Of a stretch of 64,000 bases of DNA, positions 1 through 12,500 are shown piece by piece; position 1 is the stretch's first letter; each line of letters starts with the position of its first letter. A program made the translations under genes and the position numbers. Source of the stretch: Atrichornis clamosus (taxonomy: Eukaryota; Chordata; Aves; Passeriformes; Menuridae); assembly GCA_013400975.1 (NCBI GenBank), contig WBMZ01012074.1, forward strand, positions 1-64,000, read 5' to 3'. The notes beneath the pieces were generated by a model that saw only the letters and a program-made list of their open reading frames with translations, was not told where the DNA came from and did no database searches.

Positions 1-60
1 CTCCCTCCTTCCCTCCCTCCTTTTTCTTCCTCTTCTCCCACTCCACATCATTTTAAACTC
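1..60. repeat. Pyrimidine-rich low-complexity tract
   Basis: The window opens in a nearly pure C/T tract built from CCCTCC and TTCC units that decays into TTCTTCC. It is low-complexity sequence cut by the window edge, so its full length is unknown. No gene signal accompanies it. Confidence 0.7.
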
Positions 61-1667
61 CAGTTTAACAGCAGTTTGAACTTACTTCTCACAATTATAT
101 TCAGTTGAGATACTGCTCCGGGTACTTGTGACGCTATTTAAGATGGATATTTGCACTAGCATATGAGCAAGCTAGGAAAATGCAAATAGTGCATTAAATG
201 AACAGGGATTTTAGATAATTTAAAAATACTAATTTTATGTATTTTTGTATCATTTTGCTCCTGGGCAGACAAAGGAAACTTAAGTTATGGATACCAAAAT
301 TATTACATATACTCATTTAGGCTTATTCTTCTATTCTTCAAACCGGCTCCCCAAAGACACATTTGTATAAACAGAAGCATGTTAATTAAAATTGCCAGGG
401 AGTCATGATCTATTTAAAGTCTGAAAGCACAGTTTTACTTTTAGCCTTCATATTGTGATAGTGTAAAAGAGCAAAGTTTCTCTTCGAGGTTTAAACATAA
501 TGAGGTGAAAATTTTCCTTAAGTATGTGCTGTTTGGCTGCATGCTGCTCTTATCTCCGCTAACATGCACCTGATTTCCTTTTCTATCTTGCCTTTGTTCC
601 TTTGTAAATCTCCAGCGGTCTTTCATGTTTTTTAAAGGATTGCAAAACTCATTAAAACTTTCCAATTGTTTATTTCCTTGTGCTTTCTCATTTAACCCTC
701 TTTTCACAGTTCCTGCAGTTTGACATAAAGTAACAAACTTTAAACAGCTCAGGCATACTACTGTCTATAACAATAGTATTTGCAGGTCTATTTATTGTAA
801 GTATTTATTTCTTCTGCCAACATATAGGCTTAGTTTGGTTGATTTTTTTTTTTTCCAATCTAGTATCTTTATTTCCCAAACCAGGACTATATAATTCCAT
901 TTCTTCCAGTCCATAACAATGGTCTCCACATTTTTTTTCCAGGATGACAGTTCTCTTATGGTTTTTTTTTTGTGTCTTCTCCAAGATGCTGTGTCGAAGT
1001 CTTCCATTGAGGACACTCATGCAACTCAATCACTACATATATTTGAACCTTGTCTTTAGTGAAAGACTCCAGTGTTTATACAAATGGGCACATTCCCTCC
1101 AGTAGCCAGAAAACGTAAATTTCTTGTTGAGGAAAATGTTCCCACAGTCTCAGTATTAAGAGACAGGCAGTAATCCACTGAGATCATCCAACCTTCCTCA
1201 GCCCCACATTCACATTCACAACAAAATGCTCTGTTTGTGCAGTGGTGTGTGACATACGCACTTTGGCTAGAGTCTCTGGAGTGGGCAGAATTCTTAGGCC
1301 CTCATCAGAAACACATATAATAGCCAATTTGGGATTTGTGTGCCACTTGCTGCAAAGTGATAACTCTGAGACAAACATCAACAGCTTCTTTAGTTGGTGA
1401 TGTCTGTTGGCTGGGGGTGGGGCAGGAGGAAGCAAGAGAGTAGTTGAATGAATGGCCAATATGTACTTGTACGAAATAAGTAACTTGCTTAAAAGTCATG
1501 AACACAAGTTGGCAGTGAGAGACCTGCAGGTTCAGTATATACGCTTGTGCCTGCAGCATGGAAAAGTTCTTTCCACTTTGAGCATTATTGCAGCAGCATT
1601 TTTTTCACAATAATAAATTATTTTCTGACAATTTGGGAACTCCTGGTTTTGCTAAATGTACAGTTTT
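61..1667. other. Noncoding stretch, nothing recognised
   Basis: AT-rich unique-looking sequence. Open frames on the minus strand (for example 441-707 and 1184-1459) are under 95 codons, lysine- or leucine-rich, and show no family motif. Short T runs lie near 842 and 961. I see no repeat, RNA gene or promoter that I can support. Confidence 0.5.
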
Positions 1668-1728
1668 GAATAGAATAGAATAGGATAGAATAGAATAGAA
1701 TAGAAAAGAATAGAATAGAAAAGAAAAA
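1668..1728 (-). repeat. GAATA pentanucleotide microsatellite (CR1 tail)
   Basis: About 60 bases of tandem GAATA units with GGATA and GAAAA variants. On the minus strand this reads as a TATTC-type array directly downstream of the CR1 3' end. CR1 elements normally finish in a few copies of an ATTCTRTG-like octamer, so the array is best explained as that tail degenerated and expanded into a 5-bp microsatellite. Confidence 0.85.
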
Positions 1729-2415
1729 ATTAAAGTTGGAAGGGACCAACAGCAAACCTGTTATCCAATTGTCCTACCAGTTCTGGGCTGAACAAAAGTT
1801 TAATCTTCTTGTTAAGGGCAGTATCCAAAGTCCATCTAAACACTGACAGGCTTCCAGCATTTACCACCACCCTAGGATGCCTGTTCCATCCAGCCACCTT
1901 CTCTAAAGAAATGCTTGCTAATGTCCAGTCTGAACCTCCCCTGGCACAGTTTTGTACCACTCCCACATGTCCTGTCACTGGATACCAGGGAGAAGAGATC
2001 AGCATCTCCCTCTCGACCTCCCCTTCTCTGGAAGCTGTAGAGAGCAATGAGGTCACCCCTCACCCTCCTTTTCTCCAAACTAGACAAGCCCAGAGCCCTC
2101 AGCCACTCCTCACAGGACATTCCTTCCAGCCCTTTAATAAGCTTTGTTGCCTTCCTCTGGATGCATTTGAGTACCTGAACATTCTTGAATTGTGGGGCCC
2201 AGCACAGCACACAGCACTCCAGGTGAGGCCACGCCAGCACTGAATACAGCAGGACAGTCACCTGTTTTTACTGGTGCACTTCAGTATGGGGCTTGCCCTT
2301 GGGTCTGCCACAGCCACTGCTGGCTCACATTGAGATGTTGTCAGCCAGCACCCCCAGACCCTTCTTGCAGGGCTGCTTTCCAGTTGCTCCTGAGTTGTGG
2401 GAGGAAAGGAAGGAC
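1729..2415 (-). mobile_element. CR1 LINE, 5'-truncated 3' fragment
   Basis: This is a dead retroposon copy carrying the end of CR1 ORF2 and its 3' UTR, read on the minus strand. One frame (2261 to 1872) gives the conserved C-terminal block of CR1 reverse transcriptases: HLECCVLCWAPQFKN, then the LEGMSCEEWLRALGL and SLEKRRVRGDLIALY segments. The next segment, with GWNRHPRVVVNAGSLSVF, is in another frame (2056 to 1730), so a frameshift lies near 1900. Beyond 2261 the upstream ORF2 segment is recognisable but broken, including a DLGVLADN-like start on the minus strand. The 3' end carries the usual GGTCCCTTCCAAC-type sequence (reverse complement near 1733-1746) and leads into the pentanucleotide array. 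The 5' limit near 2415 is approximate. Confidence 0.9.
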
Positions 2416-2998
2416 ACCTTAGTACAGTTGGGAGTTCAGCATAGTTCCTGCAGTGTGGTTTAATGCAGAGGTTGGGTGCCGACAACAGCGTACTAATCCA
2501 CACAAAGTCTTTTGGAGCCATACAAAAGTAGTCTCTCTCCAGACGTGCTCTAACTTTGTGTGGTTTGACTGTGTTCTTGAAGCCAGGCAAACTCATATGG
2601 CCAAGGTCCACTGGCCAGTGGCCTCTTGCAATTGCCCCTGAACACATCAGACTGGGTTTTCAAGCTGGAAAAATCTGACATTTTGCTTTCAATTCAACCA
2701 TGAATGAAAAAATCCATTATCTGAAAGAAAATGAAAAAAAAGGAGAATGCAAAAATTTATATTTTAGGTTTAATAATTTTACATGTTGCTAGTAGTGTGT
2801 ACAGTGCATGTCTTGTTGGAATACACTGTTGTGTTTCAGAAAGAAAACAAAGCAAATATTTCCTTGAGTATTCTCCCTTATCAGGACGGAAAGGAATTAG
2901 CATATCATAATGATGCCTGGTCTCCTTGGTAAAGTAAGAGGCACTGTTCTGATACAGTCTGATTTCCTCTAGATTTATCCAGCAGTGATTAGCTTTGG
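2416..2998. other. Noncoding stretch, nothing recognised
   Basis: Unique-looking sequence between a CR1 fragment and a CpG cluster. The plus-strand open frame at 2453-2641 (62 codons) has no recognised motif. AT content rises after 2660. No repeat or RNA gene is visible. Confidence 0.5.
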
Positions 2999-3240
2999 TA
3001 TTTAAGAGCTGTGGTTTGAAGCTTCTGTGATTGGGGCATTTAGAAGGCCCTCATACAGAATTTCGACAGAGCCTGGATGTCTCTGCGAGTCCCCGGCGCT
3101 GCCCTGGGTCGGCCAGGAGGTGGCAATCTCTACTTTCTGTCCGAACTTCTGTGAAAGTTGTGCCCGCACAGCACCAACTCTGTGTTAATGCTGCGGCTGC
3201 TCTGCGTCGCGTGTTCTGACTGGCAGCGGGGCGAGATCTC
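2999..3240 (+). promoter_or_regulatory. TATA-like box followed by a small CpG cluster
   Basis: TATTTAAG at 2999-3006 lies about 60 bases before a GC-rich patch with roughly 13 CpG dinucleotides between 3063 and 3235, in surroundings almost free of CpG. A TATA-type element upstream of a CpG-dense patch could be a promoter, an enhancer, or the promoter and R region of an unrecognised LTR. A short open frame (3031-3219) crosses it with no known motif. I infer regulatory potential only from composition and spacing. Confidence 0.3.
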
Positions 3241-4819
3241 ATTCCAAATCTCTCTCAACATTTAAACGCTTACTTAGTCATCAAAGTACTTCTAAAAGCA
3301 GAACTTAGAAAGCCTATTGCTTTATAAGTCACAGTTGTTCCTTTCCCATTCCCAGCTCTCAATTACAGACAGAAACTCCCACAACTCAAAACTCAGCCAT
3401 ATAAATTGAGTTGTGTATATCATATCTTTTACTGTGAACCATACACATTAATTAATATGCCAGGACTCAGACCTCATAACTTGCATGTTCAAACACCCAG
3501 ACAATGTCACTTATTAATATTTTAAATTAATCTTGTAAACAGGTAATGGAATGTGAAAAAAAACCCCAGGTATTTTCCATGCCTGTTGTTAAGTGTTTGC
3601 CTCACTTACTAGGTCCAAGCAATCTAATGCCCTTTTCTTGTGGAACAATTGGCCTGTAATGTACTCAAGGTCAGCAAGTCCTTGAGCTCTTTGCTGTGTA
3701 AGTGCAGTGTTGCAAAGCAGCTCTAGGGTTCTTTAAGTACTGACACTCCCTCTCCCTGCCCCATTCTGAGACCTTTTTTGCATACCAAAATGTACAGCAG
3801 TCATAGTTTCATATGAAAATGAATTAATACTGATTTTTTTTTTCCTAAGCTTTATGGGATATTTGAATTTCTCTTGGAAATTCGGAGAGACATATGTATA
3901 AGTCTTTTCACAACAGGTATTTTGATCTTAGCCTTTGTGTCTGAGGTACACAAGAAAGCTAAAATACCATGATTGCTTGTCTATTAGCAGTGTCAAGAAA
4001 AAATATGTTTTTCATTGTTTAACTGCTATTTGCTCTGAACTATTAATACCTAGAATCTGCTATTTAAATACAGTCTATATTCTGGCAGCTTGAGGAAATT
4101 TGGTGAGGATTATTAGGAAATTAAGTTACGGTTAAGTTAAACAATTATGCTAAAGTCATGCAGTCCACCCGAACAAATGAACTCGCACAGATTCATTTCT
4201 GTCTGTTGGTCAAGAGCAGAATATGAAACATTATTTTTGTTCAGTTAAAGACATACAGTGAGAGCTTTATGGAGTTTGTAGTTACAGCAGCAGATAAAGA
4301 AAAAAGTGCAGGTCGTGACATTTTCTAGTGTAACTTCTCAAAGAGAGTTGCTATTTTTAAAAACCTTACCTGCTTTATTTATGACCTGCCTCATTGCTCC
4401 ACCTACACCTGGGTGTATCTCTGTCCTGCTTGTGATGATGCCCAAGCATTTGCTGGCAGCTTGGGAAGCACCGGCTTTCACCGCAGGCAGGCAGCTGGAG
4501 GTTTCATGCGGGAGTGCAGTCACACAGGTTTAGGGAGAAAAAAGAGCGTGCTGTTAGCCCTTGGCAGCCTCCAAATGCACTGGGTATGTGTTGTCCTTGA
4601 GTTCTCATAGCTGTGCTGGGAGCTGCCTTGCAATTTCAGTATTGTTCCTTAGGTGGTTGTTCCAGGTGCTTGGATGCCATGGTGACGACTCCTGTCAAGA
4701 CAGGTAAGAAGGAAGGGTTGGTGTCTTGAAACCAGTGGGATGTTCAGGCCTGGCATAACTGCTGTTCTGAGGCAGCACCTGGACAACAGATGTTTTAAAT
4801 ATACATTTTGGTTGGACAG
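3241..4819. other. Noncoding stretch, nothing recognised
   Basis: AT-rich to about 4300, then mixed composition with overlapping short open frames on both strands at 4306-4610, which is typical of chance frames in less AT-rich DNA. No splice-site and frame combination or repeat family was convincing. Confidence 0.5.
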
Positions 4820-4950
4820 GTTCTACAGTCTCTGTCCTCAGAGGTTTTCAAGACCCAAGCAGCTAAATCCCTGAGCAACCTGGCCCAGCTTTGATAAGCA
4901 GGTTGGCCTGAGGCTTGCTGGAGGTCCCTTCCAGCCTGAGTTGTCGTGGT
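4820..4950 (+). mobile_element. Old CR1 LINE 3' remnant
   Basis: Plus-strand sequence follows the CR1 C-terminal and 3' UTR order: a degraded CTCAGAGGTTTTCAAGACCC block, then CTGAGCAACCTGGCCCAGCT, then GGTTGGCCTG and GGAGGTCCCTTCCAGCCTGA. The last two match the usual CR1 GGTTGGACTAGATGA and GGTCCCTTCCAACCT motifs with substitutions. The octamer tail is gone and no frame remains open. The decay marks an older insertion than the one at 31.8 kb. Confidence 0.75.
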
Positions 4951-7900
4951 CATGCACACGGACCTCTTCAATGCCTCAAGCCTTGAACCTGGCTGAGCCC
5001 AGCTGTGCCTCTACAAATCCTGGCCTTAAGAGTTATACACCTTTGCAAGTATTTTTCATTTCCAAGTTGTGTTTGAGATGACACTTAACCTTCAGTTGTT
5101 CTGTAAGCTGTTAACAGGAATTAGTCTTCTACTGTCAGGGAAACCATGAAATAGGTGACCCTGGCTGAAGCCCCAGGGAGGCCTCCATTAGGGCTGAGAT
5201 CAGGATTTGGTAATGCAGCTGGAGAAGGAACGGTTTTTCCACCCCAAATTCCTTTCTTGTTTTGCACTAGGCTGAAAGCAGGACATTTCAAAGAAAAGAG
5301 AAAGATTTTTTTTTTTAAATCAGATCCATAAATAACCAATAATTAATTGGGAGGTGCACTGAAATGTTGTATAAGAGACAAGGTTACTAGTTACTATCTC
5401 TGGGCCAATGAGACACACTTCGGATTTTTTGACCTTTAAACATTCTGGGTTTGCCTAGTCTTTTTCTAGTGGTTACCAGAAGCTTTTACAGCTTCTGAAA
5501 ACTTCTTTGGCTTCCTCCCTCCTCCCCCCTTTTGAAAATATTAAGTATATACATTCCTATTACATTTTTCCCTTGCTGCTATTTTGGCTTTTTATCAGAA
5601 TATACTTTTTGTTAAATTCCATAACCTCATCTAGTTGGGAAACACCAGCTCCTAATCGTGAGCTGAAAGCATTAGACAACATAATCTCTTTCTTTTGCGA
5701 ATGACTTTGTTTGAACTGAGTGGCTGATGCAGGTGGAAATCACAGTTTACTTGAACCAGGAACTGGTTACTAGTGAGTGAAATCCAGAATCCACAGGGTC
5801 TGGCAGAGTTTGCGTTCTGTTGAATTAACAATCCTTAAACTCAAGTCTTGTTCTATTTGTAGTTTGCTTACAGACATTTAATGCTCTAATCATTTCCTTT
5901 GAGAGTTAAAAGACAAAACATCCCTCTTCTTATTGGAGCAATTTGCCGGTAATGCAAAGCAGAACTACCCCAAAACAACTGCCCTCATCTTTTACACTTT
6001 TGTTTTTCCTCTTAATTTTGTATTTTCCTTTCAAATGTCATCTTCAGTACAAGAAATTTCTTTAAAAAAAAAAACCTGTCATCTTTTTTTCAGCAATTTG
6101 CTCATGTACAGATTCTGTCTAAGCAATGGATCAAATTCAAAATCTAAAAAACAGCAGTCTTTCAGTTTTGAGACAGCGCCAGGCTCCACAAAGATGTTTC
6201 AGGGTATTGTGAGCTCCAACTAAATGTGCAATAAATGGCCACAGGTTTTTCTCTGTGGACCTAAGAAAGACAAAATGAGTTATAATAAAAGAGGCTCACA
6301 AAGAAGAGATTGTGCTGGACTTCTCTCATGTCACTCCTGGATAAAAGCAAACTTTTAGTATGGTCCCAAAGTGAAAGTTGCTGTGGTAGAGGCTACCTGA
6401 GGGAACTGGAAGGCAGAGAACATGGCAGCAGTCATCAGTGCTGAGGAAAGAAGTATCTGAGAGAGAATCAAATATTCTTCATGGGGCTATTCCTGTTTCT
6501 TCCCTTAATTCTTTTTTTGAAACATAGGAAAGTGTGCTGGTTGGCTGGAGTTGGGCGATACTGTTCATACAGGAAAAAGCTGGGATATAATATGGATGAG
6601 GACTGGAGTAAAAGGAGATGACATTCATTAGTTCAAAATGAAATATTATTCAATTCTTCTCTACCTGAAGTAGTTATGAGGAAAGGCTTGAGGGAGAAAA
6701 ATATCTAGGCATACTACCTGAATGGATTGTGAATCCAGTTTTCTAATATGATTAATCTGTAAAAAATCCACATGTTGTGCATTAAAAGAGTTACCTCCAG
6801 GTGAGAAAGGGAATCCTCCAGAAGAATTAGATCCTGAAAATGAATATGATTGTTCTGTATAGCTATGTGGTCATAATAGTTCTGTGACTCGTTCAAAACT
6901 CTGCTGTAGTTTCCCTTTAGAAATGATGCCATTGAGAACTCAAGCTCCATATTTTTAGCAGAAAGCTTAACAGAGCCAGATGCCTTTGTATAGGGGACAA
7001 TTTTGCTTCATGACTTACTAACTATTTTTTTAGAGCATATTCAGGAAACTTTGCAAGATGAGCCTTGCAGAGTTTCATGAAAATTTCTGTCCCACTGGAG
7101 AAGAGCAGCTTGGCTAAACATGAGGTTCATTAACTTTTGGGTGACCTTTTTGCAGTAGATACCTGGCTGTTGCAGAAGCAAGTAATGAATGCTGATAATT
7201 TTGCTGAAAACATTTCATAAATGTGGCTAGAGGCAGCAATATGAAATCTGTAGAAATAGGTTTCCTGCTTCTAACTTGGAGTTAAAAATGAAGCTGAATT
7301 CAAAGACAAATCAAATTGTGCAAGATTATGAATATGATCTAAAGAGAACCAGTGGTGTTGGAGGTTTTGTTTTGTTCTTAGCATGGAGACATGGTATTTT
7401 CATTAAATGGATGAATAATAAACGGATTAACCTGTCAGGGAGGAAAATGGCATACTATGCTTAAATTCTGCAGCTATTTTGGGGAAGTTGACAAATGTAT
7501 GAGTGGAGATTAGTCTGTTTTGCTTTTAACTCTTTCTTTCCTCTCCAGAAAATCCCTGTAACCGCAGGTAGAAAAGACAAGGCAGGTGCCTGCAGAAGGG
7601 TTGGTAACAGTGGATGCATATATTTTCTTTTAGTGTGAGCACTTGTCTGTCAATAGGAGGCCGCATAGGAGGAGTAACCAGGGATTCCAGGACCACAGAA
7701 ACAGAGCATTCATCGCTATGGCACATCTGCTTTCCCTCCTAGGGAAAAGGTGCCCAGGTTTCATCTTTTGGTAGGGCTTACCAGTTTTATGTGTCTATCA
7801 ATGCACCCCAATGAATAGTTTTGTCAAAAACTTAAAAATCCAAAGGAATGTCTGTTAGTTTGTGTGATCAGCAAATGGGCACAAATGAACCAGGAATCAT

Positions 7901-9500
7901 TAAAATACACCAAATCTGCTGCAAAGTGTATTATTTTAATGCCACTGTTGTTAAGTAGAAGGGTTTTTACAAGTTGAAGAATTGAGGCCTCCAGCCTATT
8001 TTTTGTTTGCGATGGGTCTGGGAAAGGGCTGAGAAATTCCAGTCTGACTCATGAACATTTTTGTGTACAGCTTCTTGGGAGTTCAAGCAAAAATGGCATT
8101 TGTTATCGTCTGGTCCTATAACATGAAGTTTTGAAGAGCTATCTTCCATCAGTGAAATTCCATTAAAGGCATCATAAGTACATGTGAACACTTTGTGGGT
8201 TTTGGGCTGTCCTGTAGAGTTCAAAGGTCTGCTCTAACATTTGGTGGAGGCTTACACAGGTCCTTGGGGAATAGATCTTTTTCTCTAAATTCCACAGAAT
8301 TATCATAATGGAAGCTTAGTGTTTCCCCTACTGTTAAATGAAATACCTACAGCCTGATTATAATCAGTCAAATTACTATAATAAAAATATTGATATTTCT
8401 ACTTTTTAAAGTTAGTCCAAAATATAAAAAAGCTGATATTTCAATTCTAAAACATATAGCCAATAATCAGAGGTGGGACTGAGCCCACCCTAACCTCTGG
8501 AGAGAACTGGGTTGAATCTCTGTAAATTAGCCTCCTCAACAGCTGTTTTCAAGCATGAAAACAGTGCTTTTAAGATGGGAAGAAAAGGAAAGGGGATTAT
8601 GGAAATTCCAGTGAGCTATCCCAGCTTTAACATAGTTATTTGCTTTACTTTTCTAGAGTGCTTCTGTGTGGAAAATGGCTGAGAAGCATTGCAGGTGTCA
8701 TCTTTTGTGGCCAGAGCATTATCTGTAACTTGAATTAACTTAAGAATGAGTTATATAGTGATAATTGGCCTTCTATAACTTTTTTTCTGACTTGCTGCTC
8801 CTAGGAACATTTTGGGTTGAATTGGTTGCAAAGAGTTAGGGGCACTTGCCCCCCCTTACAGGGAACAGCTTGAAGCTTCCACTGTCTCCTTCACAAGCAT
8901 TTTTCTTGTTATATTGAAGACTCATACATTTTATAACCCCCTAATTCGGAGTTCTAAACTGCCGTCTCAGAATATTGAAAACAAACTGAACTGCATCGAG
9001 TCCCTGGGTAAATGTGCTCAGCTACAATGTGACTTGAATTTTCTTTGTGAAGTACAGCAAGGGCGAGTCCATGTAGATAAATTCAATAAACCTGAGCCTC
9101 TCTGCCCTCACAGGTGGGCTATATGGCAATTTTAGTAGCTTGAGCATTGGTTGCAGTGCTTTAAGTTTTGTCAGGATTCTCTGAGGATCAGAGATAGTTC
9201 ATGTTAACACAATTCGACGTTTTGCCAGTGAATTTTGGGGACTGGAAGGTAAACATGGGCCATGCATTTACTTTGGGCTGTGTTTGTACGATGTGTTAAA
9301 CCTCAGTTTGGGCTCTGGACTTTGGTCCAGCAACAGTACTGAAGCACTGGTATAACATCCTCAGCTGGGAGGGAACAGGTGCTATAACATATATGATGCA
9401 GATGTAGCTTTTAATGTGCTAGAAAACTAGCTCTATCCTGTTTGTTGGTGTATGTGTGTAGATCTGATATTTGCTGTTTGAATTTGTTTCTTATTTCTTC
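4951..9500. other. Noncoding stretch, nothing recognised
   Basis: AT-rich sequence with only short open frames, the longest about 96 codons (5933-6223), which is phenylalanine- and serine-rich and ends without a motif. No CR1 tail, LTR or tRNA-like block was noticed. Confidence 0.5.
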
Positions 9501-12500
9501 TTACACAAAACCCAGTTACAGCCAAGGAAAGTATTTAATGAAACTAAGCTAGATTCTGACTGTATTCAGTCATTCGCCAGATGAGATCTCAGGGCAAGGA
9601 CATTGCCACTAGTGCAACAATAGGTAGTGTTCAACTTTTTAAAATTGCTTTTATTGTTTTATAAAATAATTCCTAGTTACTAACAGAATGAGATTCTTTA
9701 GGAATACTCATTATTAAACAGTTTCCTTAAAAGTTAAGAAAAAGATGCACAGGAGATATTAATATGATGAGTGCTAGAAGCGTATTTTATAAATGCTTTG
9801 TGGTGCCATATCAAATGTCATTTGTGAATGGTGGCAGATACTTCTTTATTTTTAGGATACACCTGGAGTTGGTCACAGACCCTTTAATGTGTCAGAGCAG
9901 GGGTAGTGGAATTGAACTGGAAGTATAGATGAGTGAATAGAGAATAGAAGTTCACCTAATACTGTGATATCCTAATGGGCAGGAGTTGGAGAAGACAGAA
10001 GAAAACAGTAGGTGGCTGTAAAAAGTATAAATCCTAGTTAGAAAAGGATTGTGGAGCTCTGGCACGGGCAAAGAGGGGTGTATGTCTTTTACAGTATTTG
10101 ATTTACAGCAAAAAATGCAGGAAATTTTCTTTTTACCATCCATTACTTGTGTTAGAAACGGAGAAAATGAGGTTCATTTTCCTTTTGGAAGTTGCTTCTT
10201 TACAGCTGAGAATCCACCCTGTGGCTCCCTCTTTGTTTCTGTTGCCCTCTGATTCTCATGCTCCAGATTGCAGCCTAGTTGCCTGGTTCAAACTGGAATT
10301 AGTCTTCTAACCACAAATAATGTTAGAGAGAATGAGGTTTCACAGTGTAGTAAACTTACACAGGCAGTGCCAGATGGCTTTTACAGTCCAGTTTGGCCCA
10401 TGAGCGTTTGCTCGTGTGAGTGCATGTGTGTATTTAAAAAAACAAAAACAAAATCTAGTAGCTGCTGGTAACTGGACCATCTGGTAGCTGTTCCATCCAG
10501 TATAATGTAATTTACTTTTTTGCTTTTCAGGCAGGTCTGTTTTTAAATGGCTTATTTTAATCACCAGAAAGCACATATGTGCCAGTCAGTCGTCTAGTAT
10601 TTCCCAGCACTCTTCCCTCTATGCAGCCTCCTTCTGTCAGCTGGGGTTTTCCCCAAGATGCCACTCACACTGATATCAACTTTGTCTTTTCCCCTAGGCA
10701 TCTTCCATTTTTGCATATGCAGTGCATTTTTTTCCAGCAGAAAGAAGTTTCTGTCTCTATCATTTCCTTTTTGTAAGGATGAAGTCCATTCTTCCTAAAC
10801 ACTCATCTTGTTCAGTCTCGCCATTGTTCAGTCTCGTTCACTCTTACGATGAGATCTGATCTCACCTGACCCCAATGAATGCTTAAAAAATTTAAACAAT
10901 GAAACCCAAGTTTCTTATAGCCTGAACTGGTTACAGAGCTGTGCAAGTCCCCAAAGCAGGTGCATGGAAAATCATACCTAACTGTCTTTACCAATGGGGA
11001 AAAACGTTTCAGTAAGCAGATCAGGAGGAAAGCATAAAGGGCCATTGGCTAGATAGTTAGATCACCCCTGAGCAAGCTGAGCACCTGAGGCTTCAGAAGG
11101 AGCTATTGTTTAACTACTTCTGCCCTTACTTAATGGATTGAATGGGATCCAGGGACAGGAGGGCAACAGCTACACTCAGTGTGCTTTCCTATTGCTTGAA
11201 CTATTTTCTCTTTTCTTCACATGTCATATGTGCATTTAGTGTCCATGAGGCAGTGTTGTGACACATTTCCTTCTGGTGGATAAAGCTTCCAAAGTGGGGA
11301 TTCTGCTGTTAATAGTTATGTTAGTTTTCCCCAAATATATGTAGGGAAAAGGACTCTGAAATACCTTCTGTATGTGTGCAGGTGCCTTAGCTCCTACCCA
11401 TCTTTTAAAAGCACAACAGATTTCAGATTCTGCGTACCCTAGAAAATAACCACAGCTGTTGGAAATTTTGTTAATGTGGCACAGGGTAATCTATATTTTC
11501 GTTTTCTTTTCTATCTAACTGTAATTTGTGTTAGTGAAGTACTGTGGAGGGCTTTTAAACAGGGCTGTGCCTTTGGTGCGCTCTCACCCCGCAGCATCCC
11601 TGCAGTCTCGGCGCTGGGCTTTGTGATGCAGAGGTTGTAATGTGCAGTGTTGCTCCTAAGATTTAACAACTCTGCATTACAGCTCACCCACAGGCATGTG
11701 TGAACTACATCTGCCACCCCAGTGGATCTTTCTCAAACTAAAAGTGATTTGTAACAGTGAGCAGGATGCTGATTTGAAGTAGAAAAACAAGAATATAGAA
11801 TCCTTCATTTTTAGACAATCTCTGTAGGTTGCCAGGTAATAATAATCTGAATTTGGTACTCTGCCAATATTTTCTCTGTTTATGTAGTTTCATTTTAATA
11901 TATTAAATTAATTCTTTAACTTAGTCAAGTGGTGAAACTGTCTGCCATTTTGACATTTGTTCACATGAAATGCATTTCATAATGTGCATTTTTAATTTGT
12001 GCTTCCTCTGAAAAGCTAGCACGACTGTGTATTCTGGCATTGCAAGCAAAACTAAAATACAGGGTTGCAGTTCCACGTTTTACTTTAAACTGTATAATAT
12101 TATATCTTTTCATATGAAGACAGTGTTCATGTTGAATGAAAGCATGATTAGATAATTATGACTTAAAAATGTATCCAAGGATGGAGCTGTATGAAGTCGG
12201 TGTTATAAAGGGGATTCTCAGCAACAATCTTCACTGTCACTAAAGAACCATGGCATTAATATCAAATAGAAATGCTTTGTTTTCTTGCTACTCACAGCAT
12301 TGTCCACAGTCAACTGTGATCAAGAAATTGGATTTGCAGCATATTTTCTCTATCACATTGTACTGCTATTGAGGCTGAAAATTATGGCTGATTGATTTAT
12401 GGACAGGATTCATAGGCATTTTCATTTATGAAAAATAATATATCAGTAAGTCCAAGAAAAATGCATTTATTGGTGCTTTTATGGCATCTGGAAGAAATCT

